64,000 nucleotides of DNA, from the NCBI RefSeq assembly GCF_025698545.1, contig NC_068567.1, positions 62,001 to 126,000 on the forward strand, given 5' to 3'. Positions 12,691 to 30,880 of the stretch are shown here, piece by piece. The notes under the pieces are model-generated. The model saw nothing but the letters and a program-made list of their open reading frames with translations, was not told where the DNA came from and made no database searches. The translations under genes were made by a program, and so were the position numbers. This DNA comes from Gossypium raimondii. Its lineage: Eukaryota; Streptophyta; Magnoliopsida; Malvales; Malvaceae. The number at the start of each line of letters is the position of its first letter. Position 1 is the stretch's first letter.

Positions 12691-12860
12691 CTTGGACTTC
12701 AGCTCTCAAAAAGATTGGTTATTTATTTCGTTCATTTGTTAAGTATAAATGGACATCTCTAACCATCTTGTGTTGTGTTTTGTTGTTCATAATTGACTGT
12801 CATTGAATTTGCCAAGCTCAACTGCTTACTACAGATGATTTTTATCTAACAATCCATGAT
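12691..12860 (+). repeat. Second copy of the GOLD 3' flank, right half
   Basis: Continues the match to 4448-4612 after the insertion. Shared landmarks are GGTTATTTATTTCGTT and GAATTTGCCAAGCTCAACTG, followed by a GATTTTTATCTAACA stretch. Similarity fades after about 12860. Confidence 0.8.
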
Positions 12861-14466
12861 TTAAATTTTATTGATAAATTAGATTTATATATTTTATAAT
12901 TAATCCAAACACATAGTACTCAATTTTATTACATCACTATTTAATCTTGCTGCCACCATTATTTTTATTTTTACCGGAGCTGTCTATCCAAAGGAAGAGC
13001 CTAGCAAGCAAGTGGTCTGTAGCTCTGCCTTATTATGCTTCGCAAATGGCAATTCCGCTATTCAACAACCCAAATTTGCTACTAACTCTATGTTATTGAG
13101 TACTCCGATGAAAATTACTGATAATGAGATAAAATTAATAATAAAGATGCGTATTTACAGCGGGAAAAATTGACGAAAATGCATGCATGCATATGCATTC
13201 ATTTCTCACATTGGTTTCAGGGTTGAATAAAAGCTAGCTAGCTAGTTAACTACCTAATTAAGGAGAAACCAGCAACAGGCTTGATTTTAATTTGCCAAAT
13301 TGGGCTATATCAACATCGCTCACGTATTAGTTCCCATGCCTCTTTTTTTTTTTTTTCAAAGATGCAGACCAGATACTGATATCCATATCTAGGTAGCTCT
13401 TAATTATGTTTGGACGAAACACTTGTTAGACAACACAATCAATGTAACGTGAATTAATTACAGAATGATAAGCCAAGCATGTTATACAATGTTGGAAGGA
13501 CTTCCTTTCAAAGTAGCTCTCGTTTCATATGCATATACAGAAATTGATTGTAAATATTTCAGAAGGATTCACTGTACGCAGATGGTAATTAATTTGAAAA
13601 AATATATATTTAAAAAAAAAAGGCGAGAAATTGTGTGTGCGGTGTGGTATGGTGTAGTGTGCCTGCTGTGCTATGCTTGTAAGGGGGGAGGGCATAGATT
13701 CATAGAACTGGTCGTTGCAAGACGTCAAACAGGAGACGACGAACAGCAAAACAGGCTGAAGCTATCATCCCCAGCTCCACCAATCCCAAAGTCAGTCTTT
13801 GCTTGCTTGCTTCTTTTCTTGTTTTCTCTACTTTGACAGCCCATCATCTTACCTGCTCCTAATTCCTCTCTTTAGTTTATTCTCTCCCTGAGTTTACCTC
13901 TCTTTTTTCGCTTTAGCACCGATTTTAATGAATTAATTAATTAATTCAAGAATAAACATGGTATACCATCATTCATGAATATTAACGTTAGCATGTTCCA
14001 TTCTTAATAATTAATATCCAGTACTGGCAATAAATTCATCCACATCAGGACGCTTAGCTAACCGCCACCCATCACCGCTCCCTTGCTTCTTCCTTTTTGT
14101 AGTTTCTTTATTTCTTTTCTCTACTGTAATCAAAACTTTCAAGCATCCAAAAAGCATGGCTACGGCGTACTTGAAGCATTAAATTATTAATTTGATTGAA
14201 GATGACAAGAAATCAAAAGAGTAAGAAAAGTTTTTATTATATACTATATAACAAGAGGTCTAGGCCTAACTAACGTAGAAGGTGGTGGTAAGATTAGAGA
14301 GGAATCCCGAAGCTGCTGTCCTAGTTTTGGTACCGTTTTCTGTTTGGATGCTCCTACTTATGCTCCCATCTGCTTCTGGTTTAATATTATAAGGTACATA
14401 CCCATATCCCTCCATAAGCTAGCAAGCGTCCCCTCCAGTTGTACAAAGAGTTGTAGTTGATGGGCC
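12861..14466. other. Upstream and leader region of SCARECROW
   Basis: No gene is supported. It holds simple-sequence runs (ATGCATGC at about 13180-13200, AGCTAGCT near 13233, T-run near 13344-13358, TTAATTAA repeats near 13932) and an open stretch at 13465-13836 that shows no family likeness. The last ~200 bases should be the SCARECROW 5' UTR. Its regulatory elements probably lie here, but none can be assigned from sequence alone. Confidence 0.5.
14245..14251 (+). promoter_or_regulatory. Putative TATA box of SCARECROW
   Basis: TATATAA lies 216 bases upstream of the start codon within a TATATACTATATAAC stretch. That would put transcription start near 14280 and give a leader of about 190 bases. 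Placement is by motif and distance only. Confidence 0.4.
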
Positions 14467-17256
14467 ATGGACGCTTCTGATTTGGTAGATGAAAATCATA
14501 GTGAAACCAATGGCAGCAGCAGCAGCCGAGGACACCCAGTAGCAGTAGCAAACAATACATCAGATGGGAAAATGATGAGGAAGAGAATGGCTTCTGAGAT
14601 TGCTGACAACCAAAGGTTCCCTCGCCGCACCCTTGTCTCTGAGCCTGAGCCTGATAACAACACGGTTTGCTCTTTCTTGCCAGCGCCAGCATCATCTAAT
14701 CCACTCCTCAACCACTCCAATATCAAGATGAATACCGCCATTTTTCCTTCTGCAAACTTCATCGCCGTGACGTCAGGCGGGCCTGCTGTTTTATCTACAA
14801 CCACTTCTACTTTTACTTGCATCGATACCATTTCCACTAGTAAACCTCACCCCCCGGCTGTCTGTGGTTTCTCGGGTTTGCCTTTATTTCCACCAACGGA
14901 CAGAAACCGAAACTCCGTCACCGCAACTACTGCCTCAGACTCAGTTATTATATCTCCGATCTCTAATTCGATGGATGACACTTCAGCTACAGTGTGGATT
15001 GACGGTGTCATAAGGGATCTCATCCACACCTCCTCTAACGTCTCCATTTCTCAAATCATCCACAACGTCCGGGAGATCATCTACCCTTGCAACCCGAACC
15101 TCGCTACGCTCCTGGAGTACAGGCTTCGCTCCCTAGTGGATCCAGTTGAAAGGAGAAGTAAGGAGGGCGAGGCTTCCTTGTTGCAGAGGAACCATAGTCA
15201 GCAACAAGGCTCCTCTGGACTCACTTTTAACTTGGACCCCGCCCTAGATAGCCTTCCTAACTGCTCTTTGCCCGAATCTTGTTCCATGAGCCAGTACTTG
15301 AACTGGGAGATAAATCCACTATCCGTTTCTAACAGCGCAGTCGCTACCCAACACCAGCATCACAATCAGATTAGCAGTAGCCCTTCTGCGACTACACCAC
15401 CGGTTCTTTCCCTATATCAGACACTGCCTCATCACCAACAGACTCGGGAGCAGCAGCCGCTTCCAGTTCCAGAAGAAAACCCTTCCCCAGTTGAGAAGAC
15501 TACTCCCTCGACGACTGCTTGCACAACGCCCACGTCCACTTTTCAAATAGTTCAAGCATGCAGCGCCAGAGACAGGAAAGAGGAGATACGGCAGCAAAAG
15601 AGAGACGAAGAAGGATTGCACCTCTTGACCTTACTCCTGCAGTGTGCTGAGGCGGTTTCAGCTAATAAATTTGAGGAAGCAAATAGGATGCTGTTAGAGC
15701 TGTCGCAACTGTCAACGCCATTTGGGACGTCTGCTCAGCGCGTGGCAGCGTATTTCTCAGAGGCTATGTCCGCAAGGCTGTTGAGCTCATGCCTGGGAAT
15801 ATGCGCTACGCTTCCACCGATTCCACAGTCACAGAGCCATACCCAAAAGATAGTGTCGGCATTCCAGGTGTTCAACGGGATAAGTCCATTCGTCAAGTTC
15901 TCGCATTTCACAGCCAATCAAGCCATACAAGAGGCGTTCGAAAGGGAGGAGAGAGTGCACATCATAGATCTCGACATAATGCAAGGCCTGCAGTGGCCAG
16001 GGCTGTTTCACATACTGGCCTCAAGACCAGGCGGGCCGCCGCACGTGCGCCTCACGGGGTTGGGAACCTCCTTGGAGGCCCTGGAGGCAACCGGGAAACG
16101 TTTATCTGATTTTGCCGACAAACTGGGGCTCCCCTTCCAATTTTGCCCGGTGGCGGATAAGGTGGGGAATCTGGAACCCGAGAGACTCAAGGTTAGCAAG
16201 ACGGAGGCAGTAGCAGTTCACTGGCTGCAGCACTCTCTTTACGACGTGACTGGTTCAGATACCAACGCGCTGTGGCTCTTGCGAAGGTGACTAAATGACG
16301 CCCTTAGTCCTTGACCTTTGGCTCTTGCTTGCATGAATTTCCTAAAGTAGGCACTAAGTAGACAGTCATATTTTAGTTTCATGGTTTAGTTAACACAGAA
16401 AACATGATATTGTTGACATATAAGTATATAACTATACGCATCGAATGCACTCCACAAATACACGCAACTCAAGTTGCTTTTTCTTTTAACCCTACAACTT
16501 TATTATTGCCATAAATTTTTTAGATGGAAGGCTAGACCTAGACGTTGATTAGAAATAAAAATTGGTCTTCTATGCCCTGAATCCATCACTACAAGTCTAC
16601 TACTACTACAACAACTTATAAATAAGAATAATAATAAACCTTAGCTCTGTTTGTCCTCTCTATCTGAAATCTAGTTTTACTAATCTAAATTAATTAGTTT
16701 TCATTCATCCAAGCATGACACATTTATTAATCAGCTAATTTGTGTAATAAAAAATGAGTGTGTTTGAAGACGAGGGAGCTACTGATGATGATGATTCATG
16801 ATCAGGTTGGCACCCAAAGTAGTGACGGTAGTAGAACAGGACTTGAGGAGGCAGGAAGGACCATTTTTGGGAAGGTTTGTGGAAGCCATACACTACTACT
16901 CAGCGGTATTTGATTCACTAGGGGCAAGCTACGGGGAAGAGAGCGAGGAGAGGCACGTGGTGGAACAGCAGCTACTATCCAAGGAGATACGAAATGTTCT
17001 GGCTTTAGGAGGAGGTTCCATGAAATTCCATAATTGGAGGGAGAAGCTGCAGCAGTGTGGGTTCAAGGGTATATCCCTTGCTGGCAATGCGGCGACGCAG
17101 GCCACCCTGCTCTTAGGCATGTTCCCATCTCATGGTTATACTTTGGTTGAGGACAATGGCTCCCTCAAGCTTGGTTGGAAAGACCTTTGCTTGCTCACTG
17201 CTTCTGCCTGGAGGCCAGGCGAGGACACCCTTCCATTCCAATTCCATGCTAATTAA
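14467..17256 (+). CDS. SCR: SCARECROW, GRAS-family transcription regulator
   Basis: Two exons, 14467-16286 and 16806-17256, joined by a 519-base GT-AG intron that splits the AGG of WLLRR|LAPK; the product is 756 residues. The N-terminal ~380 residues are low-complexity (Ser, Gln, Pro, His, Thr rich), as is usual in SCR. The GRAS domain follows: leucine repeat from [12 protein letters not shown] (about residue 386), VHIID at about 497 ([16 protein letters not shown]), second leucine-rich and PFYRE-type regions across the splice, and SAW ending WRPGED near the C terminus. The block [14 protein letters not shown] and the [14 protein letters not shown] block mark SCR itself rather than SCL23 or other GRAS members. 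In Arabidopsis SCR works with SHORT-ROOT in the nucleus to specify endodermis and maintain the root stem-cell niche. The intron site matches that of Arabidopsis SCR as I recall it. Confidence 0.96.
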
Positions 17257-18872
17257 TCAATAGGTTATATTCCGCATGCAAAGTTATGAATTTTAATTTG
17301 GTATTGATAACTGAATTTTAATTTGGTATTTTTTATCATTGTATTTTTTTAATTTTAAAAGTTCATTAATCATTAAATAATTGTTGTTAAATTATTAAAT
17401 TAAGTTATATTATTTTCAAAATATGATGCAATAAATATATTATCATATACGAAATATCATGTCAATTTATTATTTTCACATATTACTTTCTAAAATTTAA
17501 TTAATAAATTAATTTTATGTTAGAATCGAAATAAATTCATATTTATTTAATATTAAAATTTTTATTTTTGAAAGACTTTGAAAACCAAACTTTTATTTAC
17601 ATTTTCATATACGTTCTAAGATTTATATTCAGATTTCATGACTAAAATCTCCAAGTCAAATTTTCATCTCCTCTTTCGTCACTCGTTAATAATGTAATGT
17701 GCCTTACCATTATACCAAACTTTTATAAATGACTAGATTTATATATTTGACTTTGTCTAGGATTGTAAAAGATATTATAAATTAATATAATTTATTTATA
17801 TTAAATATTAAATATTTTAATATTTTAAGTAAGTAAATTTAAAATTAAACTAAATATATAATAAATTATATAAAACATGAGATAAATAAAAAAATGCTTT
17901 GAAAAGATTAAAACACAGCAGGCTTAAAAAACAAAATAAATATGGTTTGTTGGATCCTTCTACATAATGTGAACAAACTTAATAATTATAGACTAACTCA
18001 TTTAAGTATATTCTCTAAGAATAAGAAACCTAATTTATCAAAAAAAATACTAGAGAATTGAATATGAACTCTAAATAAAATAAAATATTTAATTTTTGCC
18101 TAGCTGGCCACAAGGATTATAAATGGATTGATATGTTAACATGAGTTCCAACCATTTTAAATATACACTTTATAACTATAAGATTAAAAATAAAATATTT
18201 AAATAATAATTTATTTTCCTAAACCAAATTTTAAATCAAATAATTGTGTATCACATATCAAATTTTTTATATAAATTGTGTTATAATAACGAATCGAAAC
18301 ATTAACGAATTCCTACATAACAATATTAAAATAATTAAAATGCAACGCAAAAACAAAATCAACACAACATAAATAAATGCAAATATATTAAATATACAAA
18401 GAGGTGAAGATATAATTGTATCTTTTATTAATCTATATTTTTTAAAGGACTAAACATATGTATATTCATTTAGAGAGGTATAATTTATAAAGGATAAAAT
18501 TATAATTATCTATTTTTGGGCTAAGCCCGGTTTATCTCTCAATAAAGATGAATTTTAATACTTTTTAATAAATTGATTATATTTATCAATAAAGTACTTA
18601 ATAACCAATCTCTCTTTAGTACTTTTGGTAATTCGAATGAAATTTAAATAATTAAAAAATTGAAATTCAATTTAATAAAAATTAGAGAGTATAATGAAGA
18701 AAAGAGTATAATATTATAATAAACCAATAGAGTGACACAAATTTTACAAATATTTGAATAACAAAGGTAGCATGTGATGTAGGGGAAATGGATGCTCAGT
18801 CTTGATGTTAGTACTAATTAATTAGCTTTTACTTTTGCAAAATAAAATAGGTAGGACAGACCGTACATGTAA
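17257..18872. other. Convergent intergenic region SCR-PECT1
   Basis: Very AT-rich sequence between two convergent genes, so it holds both 3' UTRs. No exon, RNA gene or clear repeat family was recognised. Confidence 0.45.
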
Positions 18873-24719
<5,847 letters not shown>

Positions 24720-26392
24720 AAATTAATTACACATATACTCTTAACAAGACTGGCTACTTGAGTAGCAATCACTAAATTACTTAAATATTAGCCTACAAAA
24801 TTGAAATTAAGATCTATTTGTTATTTTTAAAACTAGACTCAACGAAATTTTTACCATAAAAATTTTAGAATTTTTACATAAGCAAATTAATACATATTTT
24901 CTTTAAATTTTCCTTCGTTATACTACTAGACAGCTCTAACACTTCTTCACTAAAAATATTTATTTTTCAATAAAGAATTCATATAATGTTTCCATTTGTT
25001 TCTTTTGAAAATAGACTCATTCATCTTTTAAAATATAAATTTCATCTCCTAAATAATTTTTATTATAATTTTAATAAATTTTCAAAGTCGAATTGGGTAA
25101 CCCAAAATCAATTTGACCTTGTCTCACTTAAATTTATTTATCTCATAATCTACAATTCATTACTCACATCATTTCTTCTATACAAAATAAACTCGATGGG
25201 CTTGAATTTCATGTTTGGTTCAACCTCTATCTCAATTTCTATAATTTTTGTTAAATTTTCAAAGTTGAGTCATTATTATTATTTTTATCAAACAACTTAC
25301 ACACGTTCTTAAAAGAATTTGTTTTATCAATTTTAAAACTAATTATTAATCATTGTCACTTTAGTTCTTTGGAAAATAATTATTTTAAGTATTATTTGTC
25401 TCTATTTAGCTAGAATTTTCACTTCTCTAGTTTCACCGCTTTATTTTCTCATATTTGTCTTGTCTTTTCCTTTCTCTATAATAGTTTTTATCGCATTCTC
25501 TCCACTAACATTTTAAGAATACAAAACTTTATATAAATTAACAAACTCTAGTTTAGCATCATTTTCTTGCTTTTTCAACAATATTAAGCTTAAAATCAAA
25601 ATAAAATATTTATATTCTTACCTTGTTCTATTTATTACAAGCTTTATCTTCGTTTTTTCACTCCTCCAATTTCAATTCTCGTGAATCCAAGGTAATATTC
25701 ATACTTACCATAGGCTATGAAAATTCCTTTGGTTTCAAGATGAGAATGGTGAATTTTAATAAAAGAACTAAATTGTAAAAAATAAAATTTTATTTTTCCA
25801 TTAATGGTAAATTGCGGGAGAATGATGGTGAATGAAAGAAACCTATACAACTTTTCTATTAAAATATCTCTATTAATTAATAAAATATTCTAAAATAAAA
25901 TTATAATAAAATATTTCAACCAATCATATTTTAACACCAAATACTCCTTAATTATTTCTCACCTTTGGTTTCAAGGTGAGAAATGATTATCCTCACGATT
26001 TTCTACAATTTCACCATTGAGTCCCTCTTCACTTTAGGAAAAATTATAATTTAGTTCCTCTCATTTCTCCATTTATTCAATTTAGTCTTTATACGCCAAT
26101 TTATTTCACATGTTGGTACTTTCCACCTGAGGTATTTGCACTTTTGGTCTCTTTTTTTCATATTTACATTTTGACCAATAAAATTTAAATATTTATACTA
26201 AGACCACAACACTTTTCACATTTTTACATTTTAATCCCCACTTTAAATTAATCCATCATAATATAACTCTTTAATTTAATCTTTTTTACTCACGCTGAAA
26301 TTTCTATTTTTTTTATTTCTTTTGAAAATTCTAATACATATAGTTTCTAAAATCATGTTGTTTAAAACCAATGAAGTTTTTGGGATGTTACA
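24720..26392 (-). mobile_element. Degenerate LTR, probably a solo Ty3/gypsy LTR
   Basis: On the minus strand it begins TGTAACATCCC at 26392, the usual start of a large class of plant gypsy LTRs. On the plus strand 25000-25260 carries phrases I recall from cotton gypsy LTRs (GAAAATAGACTCATT, TTTGACCTTGTCTCAC, ATTTCATGTTTGGTTCAACC). No internal coding region adjoins it, so a solo or orphan LTR is likely. The left border is approximate. It is decayed and looks old. Confidence 0.45.
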
Positions 26393-26399
26393 CAATTGC

Positions 26400-26810
26400 C
26401 ATCATTTTTTTTTCATGAGAAGTCTTCTCTACTTCTAAATCATGCTCCAGCAGTCGGCACGTCACGACCTGGTTAAAAAGAAAACACAAAATGAGTTAAC
26501 ACCAATTTTCGACAACGACGTCAAAATTTGATGGGTGTCGAATCCACCAAAAATAAATTTCTACATATCAACCGTAAATAAATAACAGTATTGGGAGTAA
26601 GATATCTAAAATTGTCATTTTTATTTAACCAGGGTACGTGTTAGGCAATTGTCGTACTTTGTGCAAAAATAAAAAGGAGTAATTCAAATCTGATAAAAAC
26701 AAAAATAATAGCAATAAGTACAATTAAAATAACAATAAAAATAAACAAAAATGAAATTAGATTGAATAAGTCGATGTGATAATATTCTAGTTCAGGTTGG
26801 ATTTTTTATT
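26400..26810 (-). mobile_element. Possible Tat/Athila-type gypsy fragment with primer-binding-like site
   Basis: On the minus strand around 26510-26535 the sequence TTTGACGTCGTTGTCGAAAA resembles a mutated tRNA-Asp-type primer-binding site (TTGGCGCCGTTGCCGGGG), used by Tat/Athila gypsy elements. The sequence at 26545-26810 would then be part of a 5' LTR. No coding remnant is present. It is a broken fragment, and borders are uncertain. Confidence 0.3.
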
Positions 26811-27457
26811 GTTGGGCAATTAATACAAGATGCAAAGAATGTCCTTGAAGGCTGAAGCCATGAGAGCTGAACTGGAAGGGATGCGACGTGAGAACATACA
26901 CATGGAAGAAAGGGTGAGAGGCAGTGGATTAAAAAGTAGTGTAACTATAATTAATGAATTTATAGAAAAAAATGGTGGAAGCAGGGGTGACGTGGAGGGA
27001 AGATGATGAACACTATCAGGGGTAAAAATGGTAAAAATGATGATGTGGCATCCAAAATCAATCATTTAACATTTAAGTGACTAAAATGAAAATATTCAAA
27101 AATTAGGTGAGCAATTAGTTAGTTTACCCTTTTTATAAATTAAAAAAAATTTACTGTAGTGAAAGTAGAAAGTAAAGCAGGAGTATAGTGAAAAAGATGG
27201 CAATGATGTTGAAAGGTCTACACTACAGGTTGGTTGGTACACACAGAAAGGTCCGGATGCGGGTGCGGGTGCGGGTGCGGGTGCGGGTGTGGGCGGAAAA
27301 GAAGCAATCTCACTCTGATTGATATGAAATCACCCCAAGTAACATTATTTTAATTCCAGGCGCAGAATGAAAGTAGGTGACGACAGAAGAGGGTTGTGGA
27401 ATTGGGAAGCCGAAGAAGAAGCTACTGCGATTGCGATTGCCAACTCATTCTTCCGTC
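26811..27457. other. Upstream region of the PBL8-like kinase
   Basis: Contains a stretch like the foldback repeat seen at 53.7-54.4 kb (about 27060-27130: AAGTGACTAAAATGAAAA and GGTGAGCAATTAG), a GGTGCG repeat at 27257-27296, and the kinase 5' leader. The open frame at 26820-27065 on the minus strand has no family likeness. Confidence 0.4.
27257..27296. repeat. (GGTGCG)n hexanucleotide repeat
   Basis: About six GGTGCG-type units, the last ones imperfect, sit about 160 bases before the kinase start codon, probably in or near its 5' leader. Confidence 0.85.
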
Positions 27458-30400
27458 ATGGGCAACTGTGGCACTAGAGAGGAATCTGACGTTGTTACTC
27501 ATGCTCAAGGTTAGGTTACATTATTTTCTTTTACTACTTTTCCATCTGCCCTGCCCAGCACAGCACTAGGGCTAGGGCATCTTTCCCCTTCTTCCCATTC
27601 CTTGAATTTCCAATTTTGCAAATCGCAGTTCAACAGCTCCACAACCACATCTTATCCGACAAGAAGCTTACTCAAAGTCAGAGCCAGACTCAGAATCGTA
27701 CCCTCTCAGATCTGAGCGACTTCGAGGATTCCAGGAAAAATGCGCTTCTCTATACCCACATTATTGCCTTCACTTTATTCGAGCTTGAGACTATTACCAA
27801 GAGCTTCCGTTCTGACTATATTCTCGGGGAAGGTGGCTTCGGAACCGTCTATAAAGGTTACATTGACGAGAATGTGCGGGTCGGTCTCAAATCTCTGCCT
27901 GTCGCTGTCAAGGTCCTCAACAAGGAGGGCCTTCAGGGTCACCGCGAATGGCTTGTATGTACTCTCTCTTTCCCTATTTACCTACATTCTTCTCCCCCAT
28001 TTTTTTAATTCCCTAAAACTGCTTTGCTCTCTGTCTCCAGACTGAGGTCAACTTCCTCGGCCAGCTCAGGCATCCCAATCTGGTAAAGCTGATCGGCTAT
28101 TGTTGTGAGGATGATCACAGGCTACTTGTATACGAATTCATGTTCCGTGGTAGCCTTGAGAACCACCTTTTTCGAAGTAGGCATTTCTCCACATTTTACA
28201 TCATTCCTATATTAATCCCTGCCCATATGTGTATCTTCTTTCCCTGTCTCTCTATCTCAATTAGTATTACAAATACTTTTCCTTTCCTGCTGCTAAGTGC
28301 TAACTTGTTCTCATCAACTAGGCTCTTTAAATTTTGTTATCTACTTCAAAATAATGTAGTTAACGCATTGCTTCCGCCCTTTATCATGACAGAATTCTTT
28401 AGCGTGGAGCATCTTAAACTTACTTGATGTAGTTCCTTGGTTATGAACCAAAACTGTTACTATCAGAATATTGAATCTTTTTAGGAAAAGATTGCACTGA
28501 TCTAACCTAGTGCATGGTTCATACGCATGATAGGATTTCATAATCTGTCATAAGCACCACTTTCTTGGATATGTAAACAGGTTTTTTATCCAATAAAGCA
28601 GTTTAACTGCTACAAGAGGCCTGAAGGGCCATAAGCACCTCTTTGCACGAGTTGCTATTTTAGAAGTTTTGTTTCAAAATAATTTCAATGCACCATCGAT
28701 GTTGCTAATACACGGAGGAGAACAAGGTAAGTGCAGCTGATATGATATTAATCTTGAGAGGAACTTTGTGGGGTGACACTAACTGAGGGCATCTGTTCAA
28801 ACTGACAGAATTTGGTTTATCAGCAACTCTATTTTTTTCTCAAAGCCGTGACAGCCAAATAAATTGATATCATGAGAGATTATCTGTCCTCTTTTATTGC
28901 AAGGCTCTAAGATATCACCATTTTCTACCTTCTAAACTTATTTGATAAATGAGGCAATCATATGAAAAGAAACATAATCTGTATGGTAGGCCAGCATCTA
29001 TAATCATTGCCTCGGGACTGCTGGATATGTAGTCTCGTCCATCAGTCATCCTGTGTTCCTTGGGAATTAAAAGCATGATTTGTCTCATGCTTATTATGAT
29101 TATCCAAGTTAGAACCTAAAGCCACTGAGTACTTCAACGGTTTCCTTTTGCTTCTTCCATTTCTGAAATTTGTTATAATTCTCTTTGTCTATGGTAACTT
29201 CTCTATTTATTGTTAACAAAGGTTGACATCGCTTTCCTATGCCATTCAGAGGCAACTGTACCTTTATCCTGGGCGAAAAGAATGATGATTGCTCTAGGAG
29301 CTGCTAAAGGGCTTGCTTTCCTACACAATGCTGAAAGACCCGTAATATATAGGGATTTTAAAACCTCCAATATATTGTTGGACTCTGTAAGTAATTGCAT
29401 ACATTGGTCATTCTAGACCTTTTACTTGTCTTCTTTTCCCTTGATTGTTGAATTTGTTGTCCCTTTAATCTATATGCTAGTTGAGAAAAAAAAATCCATG
29501 CAGTAATATACTACCATGATTCTGATTTATGGGACCTCAATTCCTCTTCAACCATGGGTTTGCCTCTTGAAAATGTAGGATTATACAGCCAAGCTTTCTG
29601 ATTTTGGACTTGCAAAAGCTGGACCACAAGGTGATGAGACCCACGTATCAACTCGAGTGATGGGAACATATGGATATGCTGCACCTGAATATGTTATGAC
29701 TGGTATGACCTACTAAAATCTTAGTAATGTGTGATACATCATAATAACATTTATAGGAATAATGGTGTCCTCCCAGCTGGGAAATGGGTTGATAACCATC
29801 TTTGATAATAACATTACCTCTCTGATCTGCCTTACAGAAAGGCAGAGCTTGAAAGCATGTTGGGTGCAAGCTACCAGCAACCAATAACAATTTAGCTGAT
29901 TCATCATATAGATAGATATAGGTCCTTCAGTGTCACTGTTGGTGGTTGTGCTTTTGGCAGTGTCAAAGGGGAAGATAATTTTGGATTTCTCATCATCAAT
30001 GTTGTGTGGGAAGGATGTAGTTGAAAATCTTGTTTTTAGCACACCGTGTATGAAGAATTTATGAAAATAAATGAAAGTAAATTCACCAGGTCATTTTTAT
30101 CGTGATTTTCGAATGGGACCCAAAGCAATGATTCATGTCTAACAGAATAAAGAGTTATCAAGGATATAGACAGAATTGAGAAAATCCTCAAGCTGATTTA
30201 GTTCATGCTTCTTAAGTGGCTGTTATACAAGTTCTGGGATTTTGGTACATTTGAGCATTTATCATATTGTCTACTACTTCTGTAGTCTTCACCTTTTCCT
30301 TCTGATGGTTTGATAAAATTAAGAAGCAATTATATTTGATATTTGTAGTTAATTATTTCTGCCTATAAAATGAGCAGGTCATCTGACTGCGAGGAGTGAT

Positions 30401-30880
30401 GTATACAGCTTCGGAGTTGTTCTTTTGGAGCTTTTGACGGGAAGAAAATCTGTTGATAAGACAAGGCCAAGCAAGGAGCAGAATTTGGTGGATTGGGCTC
30501 GGCCAAAACTGAATGATAAGAGAAAATTACTTCAAATAATTGACCCAAGATTGGAGAACCAGTATTCAGCAAGGGCTGCCCAGAAGGCATGCAGCTTGGC
30601 ATACTACTGTTTGAGTCAGAATCCAAAAGCAAGGCCGTTAATGAGTGATGTTGTTGAAACGCTGGAACCTCTACAATGCACTGGTGGTAGTGCAGATGAA
30701 GTCTCCTCGTCTTTGAACTCAAAAGTAACAGGAGGTAGTGCTGGTCCGTTTGCAATGGGTGGAGTTCCAGATTATCGAATGCGACTCAGATTTTCAAACA
30801 ATGTTGGTCCAGGTGCCATTTGTAGGTCGCCTAATCCAAATTGTTCCCCAGGTGGCCCTGCAGCATGCAGAGTTCGATGA
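27458..30880 (+). CDS. PBL8: Receptor-like cytoplasmic kinase, RLCK VII, PBL8-like
   Basis: Six exons: 27458-27509, 27629-27954, 28041-28176, 29250-29386, 29579-29702 and 30378-30880, giving 425 residues. The short first exon starts [11 protein letters not shown]; Gly2 and Cys4 fit N-myristoylation and palmitoylation, so plasma-membrane attachment is expected. Kinase landmarks in order: [12 protein letters not shown] glycine loop (about residue 83), VAVKVL lysine (about 111), [13 protein letters not shown] catalytic loop, [11 protein letters not shown] with DFG (about 225), activation segment [15 protein letters not shown], and a [16 protein letters not shown] helix. The tail ends [13 protein letters not shown]. 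The sequence agrees almost word for word with my memory of Arabidopsis PBL8 (At5g01020). RLCK VII kinases relay signals from cell-surface immune and developmental receptors. The ~1.07-kb third intron holds no clear element. Confidence 0.93.

Noticed and set aside
13465-13836. 123-residue open frame upstream of SCARECROW
   Set aside because: No recognisable domain, biased composition, and a position in the promoter region; probably chance.
14387-14837. Minus-strand open frames opposite the SCARECROW start
   Set aside because: Shadows of the real coding frame, with no independent support.
24986-25312. 108-residue open frame
   Set aside because: Lies inside the degenerate LTR and reads as low-complexity F/L/N/S sequence.
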